From: Mangrovimonas sp. TPBH4
GTDB taxonomy: Bacteria > Bacteroidota > Bacteroidia > Flavobacteriales > Flavobacteriaceae
NCBI RefSeq assembly: GCF_001280505.1
Contig: NZ_LBIO01000042.1
Span: forward strand, 124,001-188,000
Reading direction: 5' to 3'
DNA: 64,000 bases
Below are positions 44,071-53,179 of the stretch, piece by piece. The notes below the pieces were generated by a model. It was not told where the DNA came from, made no database searches, and worked only from the letters and a program-made list of their open reading frames with translations. The position numbers and the translations under genes are program-made. How positions within the stretch are numbered: the stretch's first letter is position 1; every line of letters begins with the position of its first letter.

Positions 44071-45348
44071 CTATCTCAGGGTTAGGTTGAAAGTAAACTT
44101 AAGGGCAATGTTGTCCTCCTCCCTAGGTAAGTGGTAGGCGCCATAGCGATAGGCAAAACTAAGTCCAAAACCGAACAGTAGTTTGTTGATTTCCAAACCA
44201 GATTCCGTATAGCCTTTGTCCAAGGTGCCAAACGTTACATTTTGATGCCTGTCAATATGGTCCATATCTCCTACGGCGTAGCGTGTAATCAATACGAGCT
44301 GGGGTTGGTAACGTTCGGTGATTTTGAAGGGTTTGAAAAAGTGTTTCAGTTGAAGGGTTGTAAACCTATCTGAAAAGAACTCATTAAAATACATGGTTTC
44401 AAAACTGTTCAAACCTGCTACCGAAAAACGTTGTAAAATGGTTTCCTTGGTAATGTTATTGGGGTAGGTGTGGTACAAATGGGTCAACGGAGTCTTTCCT
44501 TTTGCAATTCCTGCACGTAGTGTGAATTTTGTAACCGATGCATTGGGGTATTCTATTTGATAAATGCTCCTAAAGTCTAATTTTAGGAAATTAAAATTTC
44601 CGCCAAAAATATCCTTATAGCTCTGGGTATATTGTAGTGTGAATTGAGGAAACCCTTTCTTGAGTTCCTTTAATTTGTCATTCACATATTCATATCTACT
44701 AAATGGACTCCACTGCAAGGATACAATGGAAGTCGTCAAATCAAAATCATGATAGAATTGGTTGTCCACAAAAAATAAATACGAATAGGTTGGCAACACA
44801 TCGGTGCTGGCCAATTGGATTTCGGATAGGAGGTGTGGAGAAATACGATGTTCCAAGGAGATTGTTCGATTGATTAACCTGTGGAAAAGATCAATGTTGA
44901 GCAATCGCGGTTGAAACAATTGAAAAAAGCGTTTGTCCGTTAAAAAAGTGGAGCTTCCCGTTTCTTGAAGGTCATCGGTATAGGCCGCGTTGATCCAAGT
45001 ATTGGAACGGGGTCTTACTCTAGTGCCCCCTCCAATACTGTATTTAAATCGGTTATCACGAAAACCATAAGATAGGTAGCCGTTTACGCGATACCTGTTG
45101 GAAAAGGCGTCATTGGTTATGGCTCCCAAACCAGTGCGAAACCCTTCATATTGGTTGAATTTAACTAAATAGCGCAAATCAAAATTGAAATATTTAGTAG
45201 GGAAATAACCGTTGCCAATATTGGTGATAAAGGCCCTGCGTCTTAAGGAATCCTGTTTGGTATTGTTTTGGGAGCTAGTCGATACTGTTTGCGACTGCAC
45301 GAACATTGTAGCTAAAAATAGAAATAGGAAAATGCAGTGCTTACGCAT
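44071..45348 (-). CDS. Outer-membrane barrel resembling the C-terminal part of DUF5686 proteins
   Basis: 425 residues. Signal peptide (IFLFLFLATMFVQSQ), then barrel strands such as FDLRYLVKFNQYEGFRTGLG and LFGFGLSFAYRYGAYH, ending KFTFNLTLR. DUF5686 proteins usually have about 800 residues with an N-terminal carboxypeptidase-regulatory domain; here only the barrel is present. The family match is from memory of the pattern and is only moderate. Next gene is the MMPL exporter, 70 bp away. Confidence 0.55.
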   Translation of the reverse strand: MRKHCIFLFLFLATMFVQSQTVSTSSQNNTKQDSLRRRAFITNIGNGYFPTKYFNFDLRYLVKFNQYEGFRTGLGAITNDAFSNRYRVNGYLSYGFRDNRFKYSIGGGTRVRPRSNTWINAAYTDDLQETGSSTFLTDKRFFQLFQPRLLNIDLFHRLINRTISLEHRISPHLLSEIQLASTDVLPTYSYLFFVDNQFYHDFDLTTSIVSLQWSPFSRYEYVNDKLKELKKGFPQFTLQYTQSYKDIFGGNFNFLKLDFRSIYQIEYPNASVTKFTLRAGIAKGKTPLTHLYHTYPNNITKETILQRFSVAGLNSFETMYFNEFFSDRFTTLQLKHFFKPFKITERYQPQLVLITRYAVGDMDHIDRHQNVTFGTLDKGYTESGLEINKLLFGFGLSFAYRYGAYHLPREEDNIALKFTFNLTLR

Positions 45349-45381
45349 GAAGTACGAGGGAAAAGTTGTTAAAATGGACCT

Positions 45382-45409
45382 AAAAAAAGCGACATTGGAT
45401 GTCGCTTTT
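45382..45409 (-). terminator. Terminator of frr
   Basis: 11-bp stem AAAAGCGACAT, 3-nt loop, T7 leftward, directly after the frr stop. Confidence 0.88.
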
Positions 45410-45411
45410 CT

Positions 45412-45969
45412 TTATACTGTCATGATTTCTTTCTCTTTTACAGCTAAAAGTTCATCTATCTTCTTAACGTATTTATCTGTGATTTCTTGTACGTCAATTT
45501 CACCATTTTTTTGAAGGTCTTCAGAGACATCCGAAAGCTTTTTGATGTCATTATTGGCATCCTTTCTAGCGCTTCTTACACCAATTTTAGCATCTTCAGC
45601 TTCAGTCTTGGCTTGTTTTACCAAGTCTCTACGACGTTCTTCGGTTAATGGCGGAACGTTAATGATGATGGTTTCTCCATTGTTCATTGGATTAAAACCT
45701 AGATTGGCCAACATAATCCCGCGCTCAATTTCTTGAAGCATACTTTTTTCCCAAGGTTGCACCGTAATGGTTCTTCCATCTGGTGTATTAACATTGGCAA
45801 CTTGGTTCAATGGAGTTTGGGATCCATAATAATCTACCATAACGCTTCCAAGCATAGCAGGACTAGCCTTTCCAGCTCTAATATTCACGAATTGTTTTTC
45901 CAAATGCTTGATGGCATTATCCATTGCTTCTTTGGTTGAATCTAATATAAATTGAATGTCTTCGTTCAT
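45412..45969 (-). CDS. frr: Ribosome-recycling factor
   Basis: 185 residues, the standard length. Opens with the helical domain (KEAMDNAIKHLEKQFVNIRAGKASPAML), then the hinge and PPLTEERRRDLVKQAK. It splits post-termination ribosomes with EF-G. It follows pyrH by 48 bp, the usual neighbour. Confidence 0.97.
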   Translation of the reverse strand: MNEDIQFILDSTKEAMDNAIKHLEKQFVNIRAGKASPAMLGSVMVDYYGSQTPLNQVANVNTPDGRTITVQPWEKSMLQEIERGIMLANLGFNPMNNGETIIINVPPLTEERRRDLVKQAKTEAEDAKIGVRSARKDANNDIKKLSDVSEDLQKNGEIDVQEITDKYVKKIDELLAVKEKEIMTV

Positions 45970-46017
45970 TTTGTGAAATTTAATGTAATTACAAAAAATA
46001 AGCTTTATGGTAAGGGG

Positions 46018-46725
46018 CTATAAGTTTACTTTGGTACCAATGTTTTCACCGGAAACCACTTTCAAGAGATTGCCTTTTGTGTTCATGTCGAATACAATGA
46101 TTGGTAATTGGTTTTCCTGACTTAAAGTAAAGGCTGTGGTGTCCATGACTTTCAAGCCTTTTTGAAGTACATCTTCAAAGGTGATATGGTCAAATTTTAC
46201 GGCAGTATTGTCCTTTTCAGGGTCGGCATTGTAAATACCATCCACACGCGTTCCTTTTAGGATAACATCGGCTTCTATTTCGATGGCGCGCAATACGGCT
46301 GCAGAATCTGTTGTAAAATAAGGATTTCCAGTGCCTCCACCAAAAATTACCACACGGCCTTTCTCTAAATGGCGCATGGCCTTACGGCGGATGAATGGTT
46401 CGGCTACTTCATTTATTTTGATGGCGGTTTGCAAACGTGTTGGGATGTCTGCATTCTCCAAGGCACTCTGTAAGGCCAATCCATTGATTACGGTTGCCAA
46501 CATACCCATATGGTCTCCTTGAACGCGATCCATGCCATTGCTTGCTCCGGCTACACCTCTAAAAATATTTCCTCCTCCTATAACAATGGCCACTTCAACG
46601 CCTTTGTCTGTTATGGATTTAATGTCATCTGCATATTCAGCCAATCGTTCAGGGTCAATCCCATATTGACGGCTTCCCATTAGTGCTTCTCCGGATAATT
46701 TTAGAAGTATTCTTTTGTATTTCAT
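46018..46725 (-). CDS. pyrH: UMP kinase
   Basis: 235 residues. Amino-acid-kinase fold: [13 protein letters not shown] for phosphate binding, [11 protein letters not shown], and [17 protein letters not shown]. Makes UDP from UMP. In an operon with frr. The -7 box TAGTTTTG lies at 46841-46834. Confidence 0.97.
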   Translation of the reverse strand: MKYKRILLKLSGEALMGSRQYGIDPERLAEYADDIKSITDKGVEVAIVIGGGNIFRGVAGASNGMDRVQGDHMGMLATVINGLALQSALENADIPTRLQTAIKINEVAEPFIRRKAMRHLEKGRVVIFGGGTGNPYFTTDSAAVLRAIEIEADVILKGTRVDGIYNADPEKDNTAVKFDHITFEDVLQKGLKVMDTTAFTLSQENQLPIIVFDMNTKGNLLKVVSGENIGTKVNL

Positions 46726-46833
46726 TAGTTTGAGACGATTTGTTTTTAAAAGAAGCTGTCAACTTTAAGTGTCTTTTGGTCAGTGGATATGAAAGCCAGA
46801 GACACCCAATTTCCAGTACTTTTGAAAGTTTAG

Positions 46834-46841
46834 CAAAACTA
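46834..46841 (-). promoter_or_regulatory. -7 box of the pyrH-frr promoter
   Basis: TAGTTTTG reads leftward and matches TAnnTTTG, about 108 nt ahead of the pyrH ATG and just after the tsf terminator. No clear -33 TTG. Confidence 0.45.
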
Positions 46842-46865
46842 CAATATTTTTTTGTTTTTGGGTTA

Positions 46866-46898
46866 TAAAAAAAGCTTCTCGTAAAGGAGAAGCTTTTT
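46866..46898 (-). terminator. Terminator of tsf
   Basis: 12-bp stem AAAAAGCTTCTC with a 6-nt loop and a T run leftward. Confidence 0.9.
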
Positions 46899-46922
46899 TA
46901 ATTTTTATGAACAGGATTGAGA

Positions 46923-47897
46923 TTATCCTACTGTTACACGTTTGAAATCTGTAATAGTTACATCACCGTAAGACTCAACATATTTGGCAACATTGATTTT
47001 TTCATCTTTGATGAAGTTTTGGTCCAATAAACATTGCTCTTGGTCTAAAGTAGTGTTGTCTGAAATGAAACGCTCCATTTTACCAGGTAAAATTTTGTCC
47101 CAAATTTGCTCTGGCTTCCCTTCAGCTTTCAATTGTGCTTTAGCATCCTCTTCAGCTTGGGCCAAGGCCTCATCTGTCAATTGGGCCATAGAGATGAATT
47201 TAGGTACGTTTTTAAGAGTTTTACCCAAACGCGCCAATTCTTCATTGTCTTTTTCGATAACGGCAATTCTAGCTTCAGTTTCAGAAGCGATAAAAGCAGG
47301 ATCGAAATCTTTGTAAGACAAAGTAGTTGCTCCCATAGAAGCTACTTGCATTGCTACATCTTTTACCAATACATCAGCGTTGTCAACTTTAGCAGACAAT
47401 CCAACTAAAGCACCAATTTTGTTGATGTGAACGTATTGTCCAACGTATGGAGCTTCCAATCTTTCAAAAGCAGTGATGTCAAGTTTTTCACCGATAACAC
47501 CAGTTTGCTCAGTTAATTTGTCAGCAACAGTCATTCCGTCGATCTCAGCAGCCAATAAAGCCTCTTTAGAATCTACGGTAAGTGCCAATTCAGCCAATTG
47601 GTTGGCAAGGGCCACAAAGTTTTCGTTTTTACCAACGAAGTCAGTTTCACATCCTAAAACGATAGTTACACCTACAGTGTTGTCATCGTTTACTTTAGCA
47701 ACAGCAGCACCTTCAGAAGAATCTCTGTCAGCTCTCTTTTCTGCTACTTTTTGACCTTTCTTACGTAAAACCTCGATAGCTTTGTCAAAATCACCTTCAG
47801 CCTCAACCAAAGCTTTTTTACAGTCCATCATACCGGCTCCAGTAGCCTGTCTTAGCTTGTTTACTTCAGCAGCTGTAATTTTTACTGTACCTTCCAT
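46923..47897 (-). CDS. tsf: Elongation factor Ts
   Basis: 324 residues. UBA-like N-terminus (KITAAEVNKLRQATGAGMMDCKKALVEA) and the TDFVGKNENF contact with EF-Tu. It recycles EF-Tu-GDP. It is longer than the E. coli form (283), as usual in this phylum. Follows rpsB on the same strand with a terminator between. Confidence 0.97.
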   Translation of the reverse strand: MEGTVKITAAEVNKLRQATGAGMMDCKKALVEAEGDFDKAIEVLRKKGQKVAEKRADRDSSEGAAVAKVNDDNTVGVTIVLGCETDFVGKNENFVALANQLAELALTVDSKEALLAAEIDGMTVADKLTEQTGVIGEKLDITAFERLEAPYVGQYVHINKIGALVGLSAKVDNADVLVKDVAMQVASMGATTLSYKDFDPAFIASETEARIAVIEKDNEELARLGKTLKNVPKFISMAQLTDEALAQAEEDAKAQLKAEGKPEQIWDKILPGKMERFISDNTTLDQEQCLLDQNFIKDEKINVAKYVESYGDVTITDFKRVTVG

Positions 47898-47912
47898 AAG
47901 TATTTGAATTTT

Positions 47913-47965
47913 TTAAAAAAAAGTCGTTCAATTAATTTTCAACAAAGAAAAGAATTAAACGACTT
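47913..47965 (-). terminator. Terminator-like hairpin between rpsB and tsf
   Basis: 8-bp stem AAGTCGTT/AACGACTT, extendable past a G-T pair, with a long loop and T8 after it. No promoter is seen between it and tsf, so it may stop only part of the transcripts. Confidence 0.6.
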
Positions 47966-47988
47966 ATTTGTGTTTTGTAAATGTTATC

Positions 47989-48759
47989 TTATTCTTCTTC
48001 GTCTCCAGCAACTTTAGCTTTTGCTGGTTTCTTTGCTGCAGTTTTACCTTCTTCTTTAGCAACTTTGTCCGATTTTCTTTCGGCCAAACCATCAGCGATA
48101 GCTGAAGTTACTAGAGATAAAACTTTATCTATAGATTTTGAAGCATCATCATTTGAAGGAATCAAATAGTCAACTTGACGTGGGTCAGAGTTGGTGTCGA
48201 CCATTGCAAAGATTGGAATGTTTAATTTTTGTGCTTCTTTAATTGCAATGTGCTCACGTTTGATGTCCACTACAAACAAAGCTCCTGGCAAACGAGTCAT
48301 ATCGCTAATAGAACCTAAGTTTTTCTCCAACTTAGCTCTTAAACGGTCTACTTGTAAACGCTCTTTTTTAGATAGGGTGTTGAAAGTTCCATCTTTTTTC
48401 ATTCTATCGATAGAAGCCATTTTCTTAACAGCTTTTCTGATAGTTACAAAGTTGGTCAACATTCCACCTGGCCATCTTTCAGTGATGTATGGCATGTTTA
48501 CAGCGCCTGCTTTTTCAGCAACGATGTCTTTTGCTTGCTTTTTTGTAGCTACAAATAAGATTTTCTTTCCAGAAGCAGCAATTTTGTGAAGAGCCTCAGC
48601 AGTCTCTTCGATTTTTGCAGCTGTCTTGTAAAGATTGATGATATGGATGCCGTTACGCTCCATGTAGATGTAAGGAGCCATGTTTGGATCCCATTTTCTG
48701 GTCAAGTGACCAAAATGTACACCTGCTTCTAATAATTCTTTTACTTCTACTTTTTCCAT
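47989..48759 (-). CDS. rpsB: Small-subunit ribosomal protein uS2
   Basis: 256 residues from ATG 48759, which gives the standard opening (MEKVEVKELLEAGVHFGHLTRKW); an upstream in-frame ATG adds 23 residues not seen in the family. Motifs include FVATKKQAKDIV and ERWPGGMLTNF. The tail is Lys/Ala-rich. Part of the rplM-rpsI-rpsB-tsf block. Confidence 0.97.
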   Translation of the reverse strand: MEKVEVKELLEAGVHFGHLTRKWDPNMAPYIYMERNGIHIINLYKTAAKIEETAEALHKIAASGKKILFVATKKQAKDIVAEKAGAVNMPYITERWPGGMLTNFVTIRKAVKKMASIDRMKKDGTFNTLSKKERLQVDRLRAKLEKNLGSISDMTRLPGALFVVDIKREHIAIKEAQKLNIPIFAMVDTNSDPRQVDYLIPSNDDASKSIDKVLSLVTSAIADGLAERKSDKVAKEEGKTAAKKPAKAKVAGDEEE

Positions 48760-48784
48760 TTTGTAATAGTTTACGTTCTGTTGA

Positions 48785-48846
48785 TTAGCAATGGCTAAGT
48801 GGTCATGCTGGGCAATCGCCTTATCCATTTAGATGCTAAACTAAAT
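48785..48846 (-). promoter_or_regulatory. Structured leader of rpsB
   Basis: Three small hairpins in the 143-bp gap ahead of rpsB: ATTTAG/CTAAAT (48827-48846), GGC-GATT-GCC (48811-48820) and TTAGC-CATT-GCTAA (48785-48798). They may form an autoregulatory site for S2, but this is inference. Confidence 0.35.
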
Positions 48847-48902
48847 CCTAACCTTAACAGGCTATGGACAACAAAAACTGGGTTGTTTCTTTTACTGTGG
48901 GA

Positions 48903-49289
48903 TTAACGTTTAGAGAACTGGAATTTCTTACGAGCTTTCTTCTGACCGAATTTCTTACGCTCTACCATTCTTGGGTCTCTTGTCAATAAACCTTCTGGCT
49001 TTAAAACCAATCTGTTTTCTGCATCTATCTCACACATAGCGCGAGAAATTGCTAAACGGATAGCTTCTGCTTGACCGGTAATACCACCACCATATACATT
49101 AACAGTAATGTCAAAGTTGCCATCATTGTTAGTCATGGCCAAAGGTTGGTTTACTTTGTACTGTAAGGTTGCAGTAGGAAAATAAACCGCCATGTCTTTT
49201 TTGTTAACCGTGATGTTCCCAGATCCTTGGGCTACATACACACGAGCAACAGCCGTCTTTCTACGGCCGATTTTGTGAATTACTTCCAT
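48903..49289 (-). CDS. rpsI: Small-subunit ribosomal protein uS9
   Basis: 128 residues. HKIGRRKTAVARVY at the N-terminus and the conserved RKKFQFSKR tail that reaches the P-site tRNA. Its ATG shares the A of the rplM TAA stop (TAATG), so it is coupled. Confidence 0.97.
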   Translation of the reverse strand: MEVIHKIGRRKTAVARVYVAQGSGNITVNKKDMAVYFPTATLQYKVNQPLAMTNNDGNFDITVNVYGGGITGQAEAIRLAISRAMCEIDAENRLVLKPEGLLTRDPRMVERKKFGQKKARKKFQFSKR

Positions 49290-49744
49290 TAATTGAATTC
49301 GTTTAAGTTAATTGTTTTTGGTTTTTGAGCTTCATGAGTATGAGCTGCACCAACAACAACATTTAGATTACGGAATAAGTTTGCTCCTAATTTGTTTTTA
49401 GGCAACATTCCTTTTACTGATTTTTCTACTAACCTTGCTGGATCTTTTCCAAACATCTCGGTAGCAGTTAAACTTCTTTGACCACCTGGGTAACCTGTGT
49501 GACGAATGTAGGTTTTGTCGTTCCACTTGTTTCCTGTCAAGTTGATTTTCTCTGCATTGATAACAATTACGTTATCTCCGCAATCAACGTGTGGTGTGAA
49601 GTTAGGCTTATGTTTACCTCTTAAAAGTTTTGCAACTTTTGAAGCTAAACGACCTAAAGTCTGACCTTCAGCGTCAACCAAAACCCACTCTTTGTTTACA
49701 GTAGCTTTGTTTGCTGAAATAGTTTTGTAGCTTAATGTGTCCAC
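49289..49744 (-). CDS. rplM: Large-subunit ribosomal protein uL13
   Basis: 151 residues. Contains [29 protein letters not shown] and GMLPKNKLG, the family signatures. First gene of the block, behind a full-consensus promoter at 49790-49819. Confidence 0.97.
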   Translation of the reverse strand: MDTLSYKTISANKATVNKEWVLVDAEGQTLGRLASKVAKLLRGKHKPNFTPHVDCGDNVIVINAEKINLTGNKWNDKTYIRHTGYPGGQRSLTATEMFGKDPARLVEKSVKGMLPKNKLGANLFRNLNVVVGAAHTHEAQKPKTINLNEFN

Positions 49745-49789
49745 ACTTACTTAATTTAAATTAAACATTCCTCTCTCAAAAAGAGTTTG

Positions 49790-49819
49790 CAAATTTACGA
49801 TTATATATTTGATTACCAA
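49790..49819 (-). promoter_or_regulatory. Promoter of the rplM-rpsI operon
   Basis: Leftward: TTG (49819-49817), exactly 19 bp, TAAATTTG (49797-49790). Matches the consensus fully. The gap 49820-50009 holds no gene I can see. Confidence 0.8.
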
Positions 49820-50009
49820 ATAGTGCGAGCTTAAATTTTATCCGTTAATCAAAATGGATTGGTGCCTCAGTTTAGTGAAACACTTTCAATGTGTTAGGGG
49901 TGTTTGGTGGTTTTTGTTGTTGATAGCTGAACTTTCTGTTTTAATGGGGAGAACAAACTTTGGCTTCTTGATTGAGGTTTGCCAAATATATTTATTGTGA
50001 ATTAAGGCC

Positions 50010-51095
50010 TTAAACCTTGATAAATATATTGCGTTTATAAAGCATATGAGCCAATGCCATATAGCATAATACTACAGCTAAGGCATATAGTAAAGATGAG
50101 AATTCATGAGGAATAGAAGAAAACACAAAGAGCTTCTGGTAAAGCCATGAATGTACGTTGTCAGATTCTCCTATGGGAATTAAGTAAAATGATTTTGAAA
50201 TCAAACTTGATAGGAAGTAAATGACTATGGCATTCATGCCGACCTGCTTGAATATCCCCCCGAAAGATAGTTTCCTTACATCGGTAATATAATATATAAT
50301 GGTGAGGATAAGTGTGCCCCAACCACTGGTGACTAGTACAAAGCTACTGCTCCACAAGGCTTTGTTGATGGGGATCCAAATACTCAATAGATAGCCGGAA
50401 CTCAAAAGTATCAGGATTGCTCTTGTCAAATATCTTAAAGGCGTTGGTCCATCCAAAAGCTTCCCGATGAGAATGCCAGTAACACAACTCACGATTGAAG
50501 GCAATGTGCTCAACAATCCTTCTGGGTCGTAATCTGCTTTCCACATATGCTGCCCAAAAATTTTAAGGTCTATATAATTGGCCCAATTATTTGGTGCTCT
50601 ATCCAAGCTAGGCAATGTACCGTTTGGAAAAGGAATCCATCCTAAAAAAATGGAATAGGATATTAAAATGGCAATGCTGATAAAAAGCAGCGTTCTTGGT
50701 TTGCAATTGAGGTGTAAGATGGAGGAAATCAAAAAGACGATTCCAATCCGTTGTAAAACACCCGGAATTCTGAAGATGCTTAAGTCCGTAATAAGTGGGA
50801 GATATGGGACAAATAGGTTTAGAAAGAGTCCCAAGCCAATCAGTTTTAAACTTCTAATGGTTATTTTTCGATAGGTTGGGACTGTGTTGGGTTTGTTTTT
50901 ATACGAAAAATAGATAGAGATGCCCACAATAAACAAGAAGAACGGAAAGATTAAATCTGTTGGAGTGAGTCCATTCCATTCAGCATGTAAAAGTGGTTCA
51001 TAAACATGATTCCAATCCCCGGGAGTGTTGACCAAAATCATGGCCACAATAGTGAATCCCCGTAAAAGGTCAACAGCTTGAATTCTATTTTTCAT
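50010..51095 (-). CDS. nagX: NagX-like membrane acyltransferase (heparan-alpha-glucosaminide N-acetyltransferase family)
   Basis: 361 residues from ATG 51095 (MKNRIQAVDLLRGFTIVAMILVN); a longer frame would overlap the permease gene. About ten membrane helices. The opening DLLRGFTI...NTPGDW and LTPTDLIFPFFLFIVG are typical of the HGSNAT/DUF5009 group, called NagX in GlcNAc loci. It lies 11 bp behind a NagP-like permease. It may acetylate amino sugars across the inner membrane; the direction and acceptor are not known. Confidence 0.82.
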   Translation of the reverse strand: MKNRIQAVDLLRGFTIVAMILVNTPGDWNHVYEPLLHAEWNGLTPTDLIFPFFLFIVGISIYFSYKNKPNTVPTYRKITIRSLKLIGLGLFLNLFVPYLPLITDLSIFRIPGVLQRIGIVFLISSILHLNCKPRTLLFISIAILISYSIFLGWIPFPNGTLPSLDRAPNNWANYIDLKIFGQHMWKADYDPEGLLSTLPSIVSCVTGILIGKLLDGPTPLRYLTRAILILLSSGYLLSIWIPINKALWSSSFVLVTSGWGTLILTIIYYITDVRKLSFGGIFKQVGMNAIVIYFLSSLISKSFYLIPIGESDNVHSWLYQKLFVFSSIPHEFSSLLYALAVVLCYMALAHMLYKRNIFIKV

Positions 51096-51106
51096 GAAAG
51101 AAAATC

Positions 51107-52435
51107 TTAACCGTTTTTGAATCTTATTTTGTGTCCGTAAAGGGCATAGAATAGAATCAAAACATAACATGGAATTAAAATCCAATAGCTGGAGGTTGAT
51201 GCTTCCGATGCTGAATTTACGGCATCTGCACCACTGGCCAATAGAGCTTCCTTTTTATGGTCAACCAAAGTTCCGTACAACGGCGGAATTATGGCGCCTC
51301 CAGAGATCGCCATAATTAAAAGAGCCGATCCGGTTTTGGTGAAATTCCCTAGGCCTTTTAAAGCCAGAGGCCAAATGGCAGGCCATACCAAAGCATTTGC
51401 AATTCCTAACGCGGCAACAAATAAAACCGATGTAAACCCAGTAGTTAACAAAATACATATGGAAAACAAAATCCCCAATACGGCACTGGCTTTTAGGGCA
51501 AAAACCTGACTCATATATTTAGGAATCAAAAAGACGCCTAAGGCGTAGGTGAATACCATAGCCATTAAGGTGAAAAGCGTGAAGAATTTGGCTTCTTCAA
51601 CTGGTAAATTCAAGGAGAGTCCGTAGGAAATAATAGTGTCGCCGGCAATTACTTCGGCTCCCACGTATACAAAAAGTGCAATCACGCCCAACCATAAATG
51701 AGGGAATTGGAAGATGCTTACTTTGGCAGTTTCGCCTTCCTTCAATTCCTCTTGTTCTGCTTCAACATGGGGAAGGTTTACTTTTCTAATCAAGATTCCC
51801 AAAATGAATAAAACAAGCGCCATGACAATATAAGGCATGACCACGCTATCGGCCATTTGGTTGAGTAATGAAGCTTTTTCAGTGGCATCTACAGTGCTTA
51901 GTTGTTCCTTAATGTCATCAATTCCTGAAAGTAAAAGAGCTCCAAAAATAACTGAACCCAAAGCGCCGGCAACCTTGTTGGCAATACCCATAATCGCAAT
52001 ACGTTTTGCAGCACTTTCAATAGGTCCCAAAATGGTAATGTAAGGATTGGAGGCGGTCTGTAATAAGGTCATACCAGCACCTTGAATAAAAATTCCTGTA
52101 AGGAATACCCAATAGGTTCTGGCTTCAGCGGCAGGAATGAATAATAAGGCGCCCAAAGCCATGATGATAAGGCCTAGAGACATACTTTTTTTATAACCAA
52201 TTTTACCAATGATAAAAGAGGCTGGAAGCGCCATGACCACAAAGGATATGTAAGAGGCCGAGGCCACCAAATAGGATTGGGCATCGGTTAATTCGTTGAT
52301 GGTTTTCATAAAGGGTATCAAGGCCCCGTTTATCCAGGTAATGAATCCAAAAATGAAAAACAATCCGGCAATGACCAGAATTGGGAACAAGCTGCTTTGT
52401 TTTTGCGAAACGGGCATATCTATAGCTTTAGACAT
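51107..52435 (-). CDS. nagP: MFS sugar permease, NagP/FucP-like
   Basis: 442 residues, 12 TM helices. It has the fucose-symporter family opening (FFIFGFITWINGALIPFMK) and QTASNPYITILGP, which FucP/NagP proteins share. In this context the likely substrate is N-acetylglucosamine entering from the periplasm with protons. Sits between the LytTR regulator (21 bp) and NagX (11 bp) in one leftward operon. Confidence 0.85.
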   Translation of the reverse strand: MSKAIDMPVSQKQSSLFPILVIAGLFFIFGFITWINGALIPFMKTINELTDAQSYLVASASYISFVVMALPASFIIGKIGYKKSMSLGLIIMALGALLFIPAAEARTYWVFLTGIFIQGAGMTLLQTASNPYITILGPIESAAKRIAIMGIANKVAGALGSVIFGALLLSGIDDIKEQLSTVDATEKASLLNQMADSVVMPYIVMALVLFILGILIRKVNLPHVEAEQEELKEGETAKVSIFQFPHLWLGVIALFVYVGAEVIAGDTIISYGLSLNLPVEEAKFFTLFTLMAMVFTYALGVFLIPKYMSQVFALKASAVLGILFSICILLTTGFTSVLFVAALGIANALVWPAIWPLALKGLGNFTKTGSALLIMAISGGAIIPPLYGTLVDHKKEALLASGADAVNSASEASTSSYWILIPCYVLILFYALYGHKIRFKNG

Positions 52436-52456
52436 AAGTTAAATTTTAAGTAATAG

Positions 52457-53179
52457 TTAGTTTTCTATATCCTCAGTGGTATTGAAGATGCGTTCTTTGG
52501 TTTGTTTAAGGTAGTTTCTCCCAATGGGTATTTTTTTATTGGAAATCTCAATAGTATTTCCTTCAAGGGCTACAATTTTATTGATTGAAATGGTGTAGGA
52601 CCTGTGCACCCTGATGAAATTGGATTGTGGTAATTCCTCGCTGATAGCTGTAAGGGATTTGTGAACTACATAATCGCCCATGGTTGTAATGACTTTCACG
52701 TAGTCCTTTAAGCTTTCTATATACAGAATATCCCCCAAATTCACCTTGATCAGTTTTTTATTCACCTTAAGGAAAATATGGGGTTCCTGTTGAAGGTTGG
52801 AATCATTGCTTACATTGTTAAGATAAACCTGCTGGTACACCTTATTCATGGTTTTTAAAAAGCGAGTAAAAGGGATGGGTTTGACCAAATAATCCAAAAC
52901 ATTGAGTTCAAAACTCTTTACAGCATATTCCCTGTAAGCGGTTGTAATAACAATAAGAGGTTTGTGATTTAGGTTTTCGATAAAAGTGAATCCGGACATT
53001 TGTGGCATATTGATATCCAGAAAAACAATATCTATTTTTTCCTGTTCCAAGAGGCTGTAAGCCTTTAGGGGATTATTGAAAGTGCCCAAAATTTCTACAT
53101 GGTCAAAGTTTTTTAGGTGACTTTCGATCACTTCAATGGCCAACGATTCGTCATCTATGATTACGCACTTAATTTTCAT
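52457..53179 (-). CDS. LytTR-family response regulator
   Basis: 240 residues. A receiver domain (1-120) has the acidic pair DDE near the start, the phosphorylation Asp in VFLDINMPQMSGF and the conserved Lys in LVKPIPF. A LytTR DNA-binding domain (about 140-235) has LYIESLKDYVKV and FIRVHRSYTISINKI. Its ATG overlaps the kinase stop by 4 bp. It should control sugar genes here. Confidence 0.94.
   Translation of the reverse strand: MKIKCVIIDDESLAIEVIESHLKNFDHVEILGTFNNPLKAYSLLEQEKIDIVFLDINMPQMSGFTFIENLNHKPLIVITTAYREYAVKSFELNVLDYLVKPIPFTRFLKTMNKVYQQVYLNNVSNDSNLQQEPHIFLKVNKKLIKVNLGDILYIESLKDYVKVITTMGDYVVHKSLTAISEELPQSNFIRVHRSYTISINKIVALEGNTIEISNKKIPIGRNYLKQTKERIFNTTEDIEN

Noticed and set aside
48760..48828. 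Longer rpsB product starting at 48828
   Set aside because: The added 23 residues are absent from the S2 family, and the DNA there forms hairpins that look like a leader.
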